A stretch of 64,000 nt of DNA from Symbiodinium natans (taxonomy: Eukaryota; Sar; Dinophyceae; Suessiales; Symbiodiniaceae), in the NCBI GenBank assembly GCA_905221605.1, contig CAJNDS010002124.1:1392421-1456420 (forward strand), given 5' to 3'. Below, piece after piece: positions 29,331 to 38,972 of the stretch (the stretch's first letter is position 1; each line of letters starts with the position of its first letter). The position numbers and the translations under genes are program-made. The notes under the pieces are model-generated. The model searched no databases, was not told the origin of the DNA, and saw nothing but the letters and a program-made list of their open reading frames with translations.

Positions 29331-29726
29331 GTACTTTAGCTCCCTTTTAGGGTTTAGGTTTAGGGGTAAAGTTTAGGGTTTAGGGTTTAGGGTTTAGGGT
29401 TTAGGGTTTAATTAGGGTTTAGGGTTTAGGGTTTAAGGTTTAAGGTTTAGGGGTTAGGGTTTAGGGTTAGCGTCTGGGTTATCTTTTGCAACAGCTAGGG
29501 TTGGCATTGTGACTTAGAGTGTTTGGGGTTTTTGGGTTTTGGCGGTGTATTCCTGGTTCTGCAGGGTTGAGGGTTTTGGGTTTTGGGGTTTTAGGATTCT
29601 CAGGGCATGCGGTTTAGGTTGGTGTTGAGTGGGACGGTTAGGGGCGCTCAGGATTTTTGGGTTTAGGGGTTGAGGGTGTAGGGTCTCGGGTTCTGGGTTC
29701 TTCGGGTTATACAGTAGGGACAGTAG

Positions 29727-29820
29727 GGTTTATGTTGTCGGGGTCCTCAAGCAACAGAAGCTGGCAATCCTCTCACTGAAGTCGCGGCTCAGCCGCTTCT
29801 ATAACACTCCAAACCCATGA
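29727..29820 (+). CDS. Probable terminal exon with TGA
   Basis: Acceptor gggacagtag; frame VYVVGVLKQQKLAILSLKSR then LSRFYNTPNP, stop at 29818-29820. It may close the gene that starts near 18.5 kb. Confidence 0.55.
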
Positions 29821-30027
29821 AGGGTTTAGGGTTTAGGGTTAGGGTTTAGGGTCTGGGTCTAGGGTCTAGGGTTTAGGGTTTAGGGTTTAGGGTTTAGGGT
29901 CTAGGGTTTGGTTGAGGGTTTAGGGTTTAGCCCCCCCCCCCCCCCTCCAACCTTCAGCCAGCCCCCAAGTTACAACGCCCGCCCGAAACCCAAAGCCTCT
30001 GGGCACCTGCACCTCTAAACCCCCACC

Positions 30028-30165
30028 TGGGACTCTATTTACCTACATTGGGATGTTCCCCCTTATGCTCACAGGCCTTATAGGGATTCCAATAGGGGGT
30101 GCTTTCATCTCTAAGAAGGACTGTTAGTTTAAGGGGGAACATCCCAGTACTAAATAGAGTCCCAG
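30028..30165. mobile_element. 138-bp MITE-like element with ~36-bp TIRs
   Basis: ctgggactctattta ... tgggatgttccccctta pairs with taagggggaacatccca ... taaatagagtcccag. Both arms match except for a 3-6 bp spacer. Confidence 0.85.
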
Positions 30166-30235
30166 TATGCCCCTCAACCCTAGGCAAGTAAACCCATGCA
30201 CCCCGAAGCCCCTAAACCACAAAGCTTTGTAACAG

Positions 30236-30274
30236 CTGGACTTCTACACCTCAAAGTTCCAAGACTACCGAAAG
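30236..30274 (+). CDS. Short coding exon
   Basis: 13 codons, phase 0-0: LDFYTSKFQDYRK. Acceptor gctttgtaacag, donor gtctta. Confidence 0.6.
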
Positions 30275-30427
30275 GTCTTAAAACCCTAAGCCCTAAACCC
30301 TAAACCCTAAACCCTAAACCCTAAACCCTAAACCCTAAACCCTAAATCCTAAACCCTAAACCCTAAACGAGCCTAAACCCTAGACCGAAGCAAGCCTCTA
30401 AACCCGTGCTCGCGAAGCGCTAAACAG

Positions 30428-30509
30428 ACGCCATGACCGAGCTCAGCTGCTGCGGAACGAAGAAAGCGACGCCCAGCCGCTCGTCCGGATTCTTGTTGTT
30501 TCTTTTCGG
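30428..30509 (+). CDS. Coding exon
   Basis: Acceptor cgctaaacag; frame RHDRAQLLRNEESDAQPLVR then ILVVSFR; donor gtttac. Confidence 0.65.
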
Positions 30510-30661
30510 GTTTACGGTTTAGGGTTTAGGGTTCAGGGTTTAGGGTTTAGGATTTAGGGTTTAGGCTTTAGGGTTTAGGGTTTAGGGGGGAGGGGGGGGG
30601 GGTCGGTTGGGGAATATAGGGTTTGGGCCCTAAACCCTGAATCCCCAAACTCTGGCAACAG

Positions 30662-30723
30662 GCCACGAGAATTGGTACCTCGAGGGGTGCAGGTGGCGGC
30701 TCCGGAGTTCACTGGGATGCCCG
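30662..30723 (+). CDS. Coding exon
   Basis: Acceptor tctggcaacag; phase 0 frame ATRIGTSRGAGGGSGVHWDA; donor gtaccc. Confidence 0.6.
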
Positions 30724-30996
30724 GTACCCTTTTGCCCTTTTCGGGAGGTTTAGGGTTTGGGGGTGTAGGGCTTAGGGTTTAGGGTAAGGGTCTATTGTTG
30801 CCGGAGGCCCCAAACCAAACAGGTCACTGGGCAGGCTAGTCTGGGGTGAAATTTGGCGGTTTTGAGTTTTGTCAGGGTTGAGGCTTGTGGGTTTATCGGG
30901 TTTACTCAGGGTTTAGGGTTTAGGGCTTAGGGGGAGGTTCGAGGGGTTGAGGTTTGTTATCTTTGGGTGACTCAAAAGTAGAAATCCAAAGACCAG

Positions 30997-31072
30997 ACCG
31001 TAAACCCCAATTCTACAATGATAGTGGAACACCCTCAGGCACAAAACCCCCAAGGCCGAAAACCTGCACATC
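30997..31072 (+). CDS. Coding exon
   Basis: After aaagaccag; frame TVNPNSTMIVEHPQAQNPQG then RKPAHP. The donor is unclear. Confidence 0.45.
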
Positions 31073-31204
31073 CCCTAAATCCTAAACCCTAAACCGTAAA
31101 CCCTTAACCCTAAACCCTAAACCCCAAACCCTAAACCCTAAACCCTAAACCCTAAACCCTAAACCCTAAACCCAAGCCCAAAGGCCCGAAACCCTGCCAT
31201 CCAG

Positions 31205-31265
31205 GATCGATTTTGATGGCCCAGCCCGAAGAGGCGGACAAGCTGCTGCAGGATCAGGAGCGTGT
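31205..31265 (+). CDS. Coding exon with telomeric donor
   Basis: Acceptor tgccatccag; frame SILMAQPEEADKLLQDQERV; donor GTTTAGGG. Confidence 0.65.
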
Positions 31266-31415
31266 GTTTAGGGTTTAGGGTTTAGGGTTTAGGGTTTAGG
31301 GTTTAGGGTTTAGGGTTTAGGGTTTAGGGTTAGGGCTTAGGGTTTAGGGTTTAGGGTTTAGGGTTTAGGGTTTAGGGTTTAGGGTTTAGGGTTTAGGGTT
31401 TAGGGTTTAGGGTTT
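31266..31415 (+). repeat. TTTAGGG array filling a whole intron
   Basis: About twenty-one heptamers lie between the donor of exon 31205 and the TTTAG acceptor of exon 31418, so the 152-nt intron is almost pure repeat. Confidence 0.9.
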
Positions 31416-31417
31416 AG

Positions 31418-31440
31418 CGCAGAAGCTTTCGGAGCCTAAG
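31418..31440 (+). CDS. Micro-exon with telomeric acceptor
   Basis: GGGTTTAG| then frame QKLSEPK; donor gtgtgtag. Confidence 0.5.
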
Positions 31441-31457
31441 GTGTGTAGTTTAACAGG

Positions 31458-31562
31458 ACAGAGTAGGCCCATTTGGTTTCTGAGGGTTTGGGTTCCCTTC
31501 TCTGCCCCTTTTGAACCAAAAAGGTTGCCCTTTTTCTTCCTTGGCAGATCTTGGGTCTAGTT
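31458..31562 (+). mobile_element. GGGCACCC-family element, copy 3
   Basis: acagagtaggccc ... gggtttgggttccctt ... accaaaaaggttgccctttttcttcc ... cttgggtctag. Confidence 0.6.
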
Positions 31563-31576
31563 TATATAGGGTTTAG

Positions 31577-31744
31577 GGTTGCGAAGTCCGGCTCTTATTC
31601 GGAATCCAGAGCTGCGCCCCGGCAAGTATGCTTGCCACGGCGTTTCAAAAGGGAGAGCCTATGTTTGGTGTGCGGTGGCAACCAGCACGACTGGGCCGAA
31701 TGAAGCCAGGACCTGCAAAACGTCACTATGCTGCGTCTGGGCTC
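31577..31744 (+). CDS. Coding exon with telomeric acceptor
   Basis: Starts in phase 0 after GGGTTTAG|; 56 open codons: GCEVRLLFGIQSCAPASMLA, TAFQKGEPMFGVRWQPARLG, RMKPGPAKRHYAASGL. The donor could lie earlier (gtatgc). Confidence 0.6.
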
Positions 31745-31845
31745 TAAACTCTAAATTCCTCACTAGTACTACTGATGGACCTTCTGGGATGCATTGTCGA
31801 TGATGGAACTGCCGCGACGATGTATCCGAACCAACGACCCCACAG

Positions 31846-31894
31846 GAACCGGCCGGTGCTGAGGACGCGCGGGCCGATTTGCCGAAAGAGTGGC
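31846..31894 (+). CDS. Coding exon with telomeric donor
   Basis: Acceptor cgaccccacag; frame EPAGAEDARADLPKEW; donor GTTTAGGG. The same frame is open back to ~31803. Confidence 0.6.
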
Positions 31895-32024
31895 GTTTAG
31901 GGTTTAGGGCTACTATGAGGGGTTTAGGGGGTTTAGGGTTCAGGGTTTAGGGCTACTTTGAGGGGTTCAGGGGGTTCAGGGTTTTAGGGTTTTGGGTTGA
32001 GGGTTTGGGGCTGAGGGAGATCAG

Positions 32025-32094
32025 CAAGCGGCCACCGGCGGAAGTCCCGGAGTCGTGACCGTGTTCAATCTTCACCTGCTGGTCCTCAAGTCGG
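32025..32094 (+). CDS. Coding exon
   Basis: Acceptor gggagatcag; phase 0 frame QAATGGSPGVVTVFNLHLLV then LKS; donor gtagtt. Confidence 0.65.
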
Positions 32095-32165
32095 GTAGTT
32101 TAGGGTTCAGGGTTCCGGGTTTAGGGTTTAGGGTTTAGGGTTTAGGGTTTAGGGTTTAGGGTTAG

Positions 32166-32246
32166 GTACCTCCTCGACGTACCCAAGAAGCTAGAGCACT
32201 TGTTATAGGAACCCCCCAGACGGGTACCTCCAGTGTCGGAAGCCGG
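32166..32246 (+). CDS. Coding exon
   Basis: 27 codons, phase 0-0: VPPRRTQEARALVIGTPQTG then TSSVGSR. Acceptor agggttag, donor gtttaag. Confidence 0.6.
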
Positions 32247-32374
32247 GTTTAAGTTCATTTTAGGCCTTAGGGTTTAGGGCTGAGGGTTTAGGGAGCAAAA
32301 GGGGAAATTGTGTGCCGATTGAGTGCATCCATAATCCTACACGCATAGAAGCTCAGAAGCCCTAAACCCTGCTA

Positions 32375-32435
32375 AACTTGTGGAAGCCGCTGGCGTGATT
32401 TGGTTCGGCCTCAATCAGCCAGCCGAGGAAATGCT
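32375..32435 (+). CDS. Coding-like segment
   Basis: Frame LVEAAGVIWFGLNQPAEEML then KH lies between repeats. No clear splice edges are seen. Confidence 0.45.
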
Positions 32436-32528
32436 GAAACACCCTAAACCCTAAACCCTAAGCCCTAAACCCTGAACCCTGAACCCTGAACCCTAAACCC
32501 TAAACCCTAATTAAAACCTAAACCCTGT

Positions 32529-32831
32529 TTGCAAGGCACCAGCTCTCGGCGGCGATGGCGCGTTTGGTGGGAAGGCTGGGTGGCCGGGCCCAGCTGGTTG
32601 CAGAAAAATGCGTCGCCAGAAATTTTCATCCTCCAGCCACGCGTGCGGCTGAGTGCCGCTCTCTTGCGGTTTGAGAGGCAAGTTGGGTTCGACCCGACTT
32701 GCAAGGGCAGAGAGCCCATTCTGAAGTTCATTGCCGCGAAGCTCACCCCGCCGGGGTTCGGATCATCCGCGCGCACCGGAGTTGCTACTTCGGTTGCAGC
32801 AGGTTCTGTAGTCATTTGTTTTCTTGTTTAA
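32529..32831 (+). CDS. Long coding exon or exon pair
   Basis: The region is open for 100 codons; the best part follows acceptor ctggttgcag at ~32603: NASPEIFILQPRVRLSAALL, RFERQVGFDPTCKGREPILK, FIAAKLTPPGFGSSARTG. A 25-nt hairpin (32678-32702) falls inside. The opposite strand is also open but reads less like a protein. Confidence 0.5.
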   Translation: MQGTSSRRRWRVWWEGWVAGPSWLQKNASPEIFILQPRVRLSAALLRFERQVGFDPTCKGREPILKFIAAKLTPPGFGSSARTGVATSVAAGSVVICFLV

Positions 32832-32939
32832 TGGGACGTTTTTTCTGGTGCGATTTGCTACGTAGCCTCGATTGTTCCCGACCTCTGACCCCCTAAACCC
32901 TAAACCCTAGACCCAAAGCCCCAAGCCCCAAGCCCCAAG

Positions 32940-33038
32940 CCCCAAGCCCTAAACCCTAAACCCTAAACCCTAAACCCTAAACCCTAAACCCTAAACCCTA
33001 AACCCTAAACCCTAAACCCTAAACCCTAAACCCTAAAC
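32940..33038. repeat. CCCTAAA array
   Basis: About fourteen perfect units after four CCCCAAG units. Confidence 0.95.
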
Positions 33039-33389
33039 CTCTGACCTGTAGCCCAAGCCAGCAAACCCTCAACGCCTGCATGAAGGCTCAGGAATGTCAA
33101 AATATAAAAGCCGTATCCTAAACCCTAACCCCTAAACCCTAAACCCTAAACCCAAAAAAGCACCCCAAGCACTGTCACCAAACCCCCGTTATCCTCTACA
33201 CGAATCCCAGAATAGAAGCCTGCTCCACCTAAACTTCTAAACCCTGAACCTGATTTAAGGTTAGGGGGTTAGGGTTGCCTATAAGTCACGGGTTTAAGGT
33301 TTAGGGTTTAGGGTTTTAGGGTTTAGGGTTTAGGCCTAAACCCTACGACTAAGATACCCCATGTACTCGAGGAGAAGGGTCCTGCGCAG

Positions 33390-33441
33390 CAGAAAACCAC
33401 CGCGTGGCTCGGCCGTCAGTCAGCCTGTTTCTTGTGGGGTG
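33390..33441 (+). CDS. Coding exon
   Basis: Acceptor cctgcgcag; frame KTTAWLGRQSACFLWG; donor gttaag or gtggtt. Confidence 0.55.
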
Positions 33442-33639
33442 GTTAAGGTCTCAAAGGTGTTGTCTTATTTTGTTTCACATAGATATATACTTTTTTTTGT
33501 TTCACACATATATATATATATGTATGTATAATAAGTAATATACATATACATATATATATGTATATATATATGCTACCCCCCCCCTCAAAACCCGCGTTTT
33601 ACTATGTTTTCCTATCGTACACTATGAAAACCTCTCCCC

Positions 33640-34400
33640 AGAAACCCTCAGTTCCAGAATTCCAGAATTCCAGATTTTCTGAGATCCCTAATTCCAGAAT
33701 TCCAGATTTTTCAGAGGCCCCCAGTTCCAGAATTCCAGAGTTCCAGAATCTGGAATTCTGGAACTGGGGGCCCCTGACAAATCTGGAATTCTGGACTTCT
33801 GGAATTCTGGAATTCTCATTTCGGAGAGCCAAGAAGGTTACATTTGAAATTAGAGACGGAAAATAAGAGTCTTATTAATCTTACCCATTAAGTTTTAGAG
33901 GGTTCCTTATAATTTTCTAGGCTGATTAAATTTAATAATACTCCCGTTCACTTCAATGGGAGTTCTTATTAGCCACCAGTTCCAGAATTCCAGAATTCCA
34001 GAATTCCAGAATCTGGAATTCTGGAACTGGGGGCCCCTGACAAATCTGGAATTCTGGAATTCTGGAATTCTGGAATTCTAATTTCGGAGAGCCAAGAAGG
34101 TTACATTTGAAATTAGGGACGGAAAATAAGAGTCTTATTAATCTTACCCATTAAGTTTTAGAGGATTCCTTATAACTTTCTAGGCTGACAAATTTTAATA
34201 ATACTCCCGTTCACTTCAATGGGAGTTCTTATTAGCCCCCAGTTCCAGAATTCCAGAATTCCAGAATCTGGAATTCGGGAACTCGGAACCCCTGAAAAAT
34301 CTGGAATTCTGGAATTCTAAGAGCCGAGAGAAAGGTTACATTTTGAAATTAGAGACGGAAAATAAGAGTCTTATTAATCTTACCGAATAAGTTTCCTATT
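33640..34400. repeat. ~263-bp tandem repeat with ttccagaatt palindromes
   Basis: tttcggagagccaagaaggtta at 33819 and 34082, and a diverged copy at ~34320. Each unit carries ttccagaattccaga/tctggaattctggaa palindromes and ggagttcttattagcc. Confidence 0.85.
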
Positions 34401-35640
34401 TAAGATTAATCCTACTGCCGTTCATTTTACTGGGGGTTCGTATTAAATTGATAAGATTCCGAATAATTTTACTAGCATTCACTGTTTCTTAAGTAGGATT
34501 CCTGCATTTGTCTAATTGGGTTCGTATTAATTTCTAAAGGATGCCTATTAAAGGGTGCCTATTGGATTTATTCGGGTTAATATTGATTACTATTCATTTT
34601 CATCAGATTCCAAGTAGTTTGAATAGGGTTCTTAGTAATGTTAATAGCGTTCTTATTCCTAGTATTTTTTAAACATATTCCTATGATGTTAATGGGCTTC
34701 TTATTCAATTTCAAAAGATTGCGTACAATTGTTAATTGGATTCTTTTTGCTTTGATATGCTTCCAATTAATTTAAATAGGTTCCTGATTAATTTGAATAG
34801 GCTTCGTATGCATGTTAACAGGGTCTCTCATTCATGTTGAAAGGATTCTTAATAATTTTCATAGGGATCCTACTAGATTCAACAGTGCTCCTACTGTTTT
34901 TTGAATACTGGTCCCTATTCATTTCAATTGGACTCGAAATAATTCTATTGTAATTCTTAATAATTTTAACAGCAGTCCTATGAACAAAAAGTTTTAATAG
35001 GGTTCATAGTCATTTCATCAGCGCGGCTCTTATTGTTTCAAAGGGTCCACGTTACTTTTTTATAGAATTTTATTGGCTCCTCTTAATCTTAATAGGATTC
35101 GTCTTCATGTTAAACGGATTCCTGTTACTCGTAAAAGAATTCACAGAAGTTTTTATAGGGTTCATATTCATTTTAATAGCATTCCTATGAATTCAAAAGG
35201 GTTCCTATTCATTTCAATGGGCTTCCTATGATTCCTTTGAGTTTAGGACTCCAAGAAATTTCAATAGGAGTCCTACTAATTTGATATGCTTCTACATATT
35301 TAAACCAGATTCCTATCAATTGTACGTATTGATTTAAATAGGATTCTTATTGAATTCATACGAAATGAATCCCATTAAATTTAATAGGAACCCAAGTAAA
35401 ACTAACAGCAATCTAGCAATCTTATTGATAGTTTTTTACCTTTTTTTTAAACGTTTTTTAACACTTAATAGCAATCCACGATCTCGAGCAAATTGTTCAG
35501 GTCACTTCTGTTTGAGCACTCGCTCGAGCAATGGCTGAGTGGATCTAATTATGTGAATTAAGCTTTTTGAATCAACAAAGTTAATTAAAAGTAGCGAAAT
35601 CAAGGACATTAGACAAATTAGTGAAATTCAGTAAACTTTT
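34400..35640. repeat. Degenerate ~22-40 bp AT-rich satellite
   Basis: Endless variants of tttaataggattcctattaa, with no open frames worth noting. Confidence 0.7.
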
Positions 35641-36222
35641 TTATGAATTTCTAAAACCCTACCATGACCAAACTGGGAGGCCGATCTGTCGGACTTCAGG
35701 GAAGAGCATATGGAAGCGTGGGTTTTTTGGGGGGGGGGGTACCATATATATATATATATATGTATGTATATCTATGCTAGGGATTTTGTTGGCTTTGCGT
35801 TTCGCTTCTTTTCTTGGGGGGGGAGCGGGGGGCGGGGGGCGTCGTGTGGCTGTTGCGTTCGGAGTCGGGAGTTTAGGGGTTTGATTCGTTTTTTAGGGTT
35901 TAGGTTCAAGGGCTTTTACTGGTTTAGGGTGCAGTGTTTTGGGGGGGTTGAGCTGTTTAGGGGTTTGGCGTTTCCTTGACAGGTTTGCGGGTTTGGGGGG
36001 ATTTAGGGGGCCTTAGAGGTTTTGGCTTTGAGGTTCAAGGTCCAGGGTGTTGGGTTGGGTATGAGGTTTATGGCTGGAACTGGGGCTTAGAGATTTTGGT
36101 TTTGGGGTTCAAGGTTGAGGGTGTTGAGTTGGTATGGCTTCAGCACTTGCTAAACCTCTAAAACTCCTAAGCCATTCAACCTCAAATCCACAACAAACCA
36201 CGGCCTGAAACGGGCGATACAG

Positions 36223-36255
36223 GAGGTCTCCCTTTTCCACTCCCCCTACAATCAT
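36223..36255 (+). CDS. Short coding exon
   Basis: 11 codons, phase 0-0: EVSLFHSPYNH. Acceptor gggcgatacag, donor gtgtag. Confidence 0.5.
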
Positions 36256-36465
36256 GTGTAGGGTTTCGGGTGTATGAGCGTTCAAGCCACCCAAAATCAT
36301 GTCAACCCCAAACCAACCAAACCCCCCCCCCCCCCCCAAACCCTAAATCGCCTAAACCTTGGACCCAAAACCCCAAACCCTAAACCCCAAACCCCAAACC
36401 CTAAACCCCAAACCCCAAACCCTAAACCCTAAACCCTTCTAAACCCTTCTAAGCCCCTTAACCAG

Positions 36466-36557
36466 GTATGCCAGGCTCTGCGGCAGCGGAAGCCTCGCCC
36501 TCTTTATCTGCCTTCTTGTGCACCCCGGCGTCGAAGGAGATGGGCATATCTTCAGGG
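36466..36557 (+). CDS. Coding exon
   Basis: After cttaaccag; frame MPGSAAAEASPSLSAFLCTP then ASKEMGISSG; donor gttaggg. A second frame is open. Confidence 0.55.
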
Positions 36558-36667
36558 GTTAGGGTTTAGGGTTTAGGGTTTAGGGTTTAGGGTTAGGGGT
36601 TTAGGGTTTAGGGTTCAGGGTTCAGGGTTCAGGGTTTAGGGTTTAGGGTTTAGGGTTTAGGGTTTAG

Positions 36668-36741
36668 GGCTCCCTAGGCGCAGGCACAGACTCCCACATG
36701 GCACCTGCTTTCCCTTTCTTAGAGACTTCATCCACCCCTTG
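36668..36741 (+). CDS. Coding exon with telomeric acceptor
   Basis: Phase 0 after GGGTTTAG|: GSLGAGTDSHMAPAFPFLET. The donor is uncertain. Confidence 0.55.
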
Positions 36742-36851
36742 AAAGCAAAATGGGGCCCCCTTTTGATAGCTAGGGTTTAGGGTTTAGGGTTTAGGGTTTA
36801 GGGTTTAGGGTTTAAGGTTTCGGGTTTCGGGTTTTGATAGCTACGGTTTAG

Positions 36852-36882
36852 GATGCACCCGCGAAGCTAAACGAAGAGCTAG
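36852..36882 (+). CDS. Short coding exon
   Basis: Acceptor cggtttag; frame DAPAKLNEEL; possible GC donor gcccct. Confidence 0.45.
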
Positions 36883-36934
36883 GCCCCTAAACCCTAAACC
36901 CTCAACCCTAAACCCTAAACCCTAAACCCACCAG

Positions 36935-37008
36935 ACTGTTTGACCCAAGGTCGGTTCTTGCGCTTTTGGGCTACATCGGCTACCTCTTGAGCCTCGGCGC
37001 TTTGGGGG
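36935..37008 (+). CDS. Coding exon, hydrophobic
   Basis: Acceptor acccaccag; frame LFDPRSVLALLGYIGYLLSL looks like a membrane segment. Its 3' side abuts GGGCTTAGGG (possible GC donor). Confidence 0.55.
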
Positions 37009-37108
37009 GCTTAGGGTTGTTAAGTTAATCTAGGCCTTGAGGTTGTTTAGGGTTTAGGGTTTAGGGTTTAGGGGTGGTTTAGGGTTTAGGGTTGAGGTTT
37101 TGCGAGAG

Positions 37109-37216
37109 AGGCCCTTGACTAGCTGGCAGCCCGTCCCTAAACCCCCAACCCTTCGTGGCAGCCGGGCCTTTGATCTCCAAACCCGGAGAAGTTCTCCTTC
37201 CCATGTTGGATTTTGG
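37109..37216 (+). CDS. Coding exon with telomeric donor
   Basis: 36 codons, phase 0-0: RPLTSWQPVPKPPTLRGSRA then FDLQTRRSSPSHVGFW. Acceptor tgcgagag, donor GTTTAGGG. Confidence 0.6.
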
Positions 37217-37257
37217 GTTTAGGGTTTGGGGGTTAGGGTTTAGGGTTTAGGGCTACT

Positions 37258-37552
37258 GGGACCCGGAGTAGGCCCTTATCCTCTTTTTGAGTTTGGGTTC
37301 CCCTGCAACCCCCTTTAAACCAAAAAGGGCACATTTTTTTGCTGCACTGTGTGTCTGAGGCCGCGACCTGTCGACAAGTAAGAATGAGTAGCCGCTTCAG
37401 GCTGCTTGTGAATGCAGACAAAATAAGGAAACCAATACGGCGGGATACTGTCAAAACCATCGAATTTGGGGGTCCACTTGTGGCCAAGCGATTTCCTATC
37501 AGAGAGACATAAAAAGGGCACCGTTCTATTCCTAGATTACTCCGGGTCTCAT
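37258..37552 (+). mobile_element. GGGCACCC-family element split by an exon, copy 4
   Basis: Ends acccggagtaggccc and attactccgggtct are inverted repeats. The core aaaaagggcac is present at both 37322-37332 and 37511-37521, flanking 178 bp of coding-like DNA. Confidence 0.65.
37360..37512 (+). CDS. Coding exon inside the MITE-like element
   Basis: Acceptor gtgtgtctgag, in phase with 37216. Fifty open codons: AATCRQVRMSSRFRLLVNAD, KIRKPIRRDTVKTIEFGGPL, VAKRFPIRET, then TAA. A consensus gtaaga at 37378 could end the exon much earlier. Confidence 0.5.
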   Translation, partial: AATCRQVRMSSRFRLLVNADKIRKPIRRDTVKTIEFGGPLVAKRFPIRET

Positions 37553-37729
37553 GAAGCCTAAGGAATTTGTACGCTCAGAGCACGCCCGGAATTTGTTGGG
37601 TCCCCAAACCCTACAAGCCTTCAGCTCCAACAAGTTCCCCATAATGCCCTATCACCAAAAAGCTTATCGCGTACCTATACCCTAAACCCTAATTAAGTCC
37701 CAAACCCTAAATCCCCCAAAGCCGCCCAG

Positions 37730-37789
37730 GATACAGCAGCAGATGCCTGCAATGGCGCGAGAACCAGCACCAACCTTCTCGAAGGATCC
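37730..37789 (+). CDS. Coding exon with telomeric donor
   Basis: 20 codons, phase 0-0: DTAADACNGARTSTNLLEGS. Acceptor agccgcccag, donor GTTTAGGG. Confidence 0.65.
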
Positions 37790-37880
37790 GTTTAGGGTTT
37801 AGGGGTTTGGGGTTTAGGGTTTAGGGTTAGGGTTTAGGGTTTGGGGGCAGCACTGGTCAGCTGAACGCAGTAGTGTGAAG

Positions 37881-38090
37881 ACATGCCCACCCACCCGAAG
37901 GCCACCCAATCACAACTCGCAGCGAACCAAATCGGAGCCAGCCCAAGTCATCATATAGATTCTGGGGGACTCGTGGCAGGCTTAGAAAGGACACTGGCAG
38001 AGGTTGCAAGGACAGGTTTTTGCATTGGGGTAATCGAGGCCGAAACGATTGTTTTTTTCTTAGTGGGCAGTTGCCATTTCTGGGTGGGCA
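37881..38090 (+). CDS. Coding exon
   Basis: Frame MPTHPKATQSQLAANQIGAS, PSHHIDSGGLVAGLERTLAE, VARTGFCIGVIEAETIVFFL. A donor gttgca after LAE (38004) is possible. The opposite strand is open but less convincing. Confidence 0.5.
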
Positions 38091-38216
38091 ATTTGGAGTT
38101 TCGGTTTGGGGCCCTAGGGTTTGGGGCATAGGGTTTATGGCCTGGGTTTGGGGTTAGGCCGGGACAGAGGTTCCCTCACCCCCCCCCCCCCCCCCACTCC
38201 CCCCTACCCTCCCACA

Positions 38217-38308
38217 CGCGCTTTCCAAGCTTGACGGTCTAACTGTGGTTGGCGCGTCTGAGCTGCGGTGTGATTGGTTTGCCTCTCGGCGCTTCTGCCA
38301 AACAAATA
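38217..38308 (+). CDS. Coding exon
   Basis: Frame ALSKLDGLTVVGASELRCDW then FASRRFCQTN; donor gtaaac. It follows a C tract and no AG acceptor is seen. Confidence 0.5.
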
Positions 38309-38351
38309 GTAAACTACTTTGCATTTTCTGAACGTTATGCGATGAATTGAG

Positions 38352-38398
38352 CGGGTGGGTACTTTTCCAACGCTTGACAAGCTGCTTGGACTTGATGC
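38352..38398 (+). CDS. Short coding exon
   Basis: After cgatgaattgag; frame RVGTFPTLDKLLGLDA. Confidence 0.4.
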
Positions 38399-38655
38399 TG
38401 AACCCTGAACCCTAAGCCCTAAACCCTGAACTTGACTTCAGCCACCAAGTCGGCTAAAATCCCTAAACCCTAAGCCCTGACTCTGAACCCTAAACCCTAA
38501 ACCCTAAACCCTAAACCCTATTTAACCCCCCCGAAGCCCTACTTCAGCCGCGAAGTCGACTTTAAGTCCCCCCCCCCCTCTTCTTTCCTGGCACCCTAAA
38601 CCCTAAACTCTAAACCCTAAACCCTAAACCCTAAACCCTCTTTTTTCCTGGCCAG

Positions 38656-38729
38656 CCCGTCGCCAGGACCTCCCTGTCCATGACCAGACGATTGCGGCGC
38701 AGGTCCTCGCCTCGCCTCTTCTAGTTGGG
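38656..38729 (+). CDS. Coding exon with telomeric donor
   Basis: Acceptor ttttcctggccag; frame RRQDLPVHDQTIAAQVLASP then LLVG; donor GTTTAGGG. Confidence 0.65.
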
Positions 38730-38830
38730 GTTTAGGGTTTAGGGTTTAGGGTTTAGGGTTTAGGGTTTAGGGTTTAGGGTTTAGGGTTTAGGGTTTAGGG
38801 TTTAGGGTTTAGGGTTTAGGGTTTAGGGTT
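38730..38830 (+). repeat. TTTAGGG array
   Basis: About fourteen perfect units, starting at the exon donor. Confidence 0.95.
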
Positions 38831-38859
38831 ATACAAAATCTCACGCATTTTTAATCTAG

Positions 38860-38906
38860 AGGAGCTTCGTTATTCAGAGCCCATACGTAAAATGCATTTT
38901 TGCCAA
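38860..38906 (+). CDS. Coding exon
   Basis: Acceptor tttttaatctag; frame RSFVIQSPYVKCIFA; donor gttccc. Confidence 0.55.
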
Positions 38907-38972
38907 GTTCCCGAAACCCCAAAACGCTAACTAAACCTTCAGCCTGATACGATCCGTACCCCGAACCTTTAG

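Larger units (their letters stand above)
33484..35780. repeat. AT-rich island with inverted TA/C-tract ends
   Basis: 2.3 kb almost free of telomeric units. The left end (TA run, then tgctacccccccc, to 33584) and the right end (ggggggggggtaccata and TA run, 35730-35775) are inverted copies. The interior is satellite-like. Confidence 0.6.

Noticed and set aside
32678-32702. tRNA T-arm-like gcaagttgggttcgacccgacttgc
   Set aside because: It is a simple 10-bp hairpin with no D-arm, anticodon arm or acceptor stem around it, and it sits in a coding frame.
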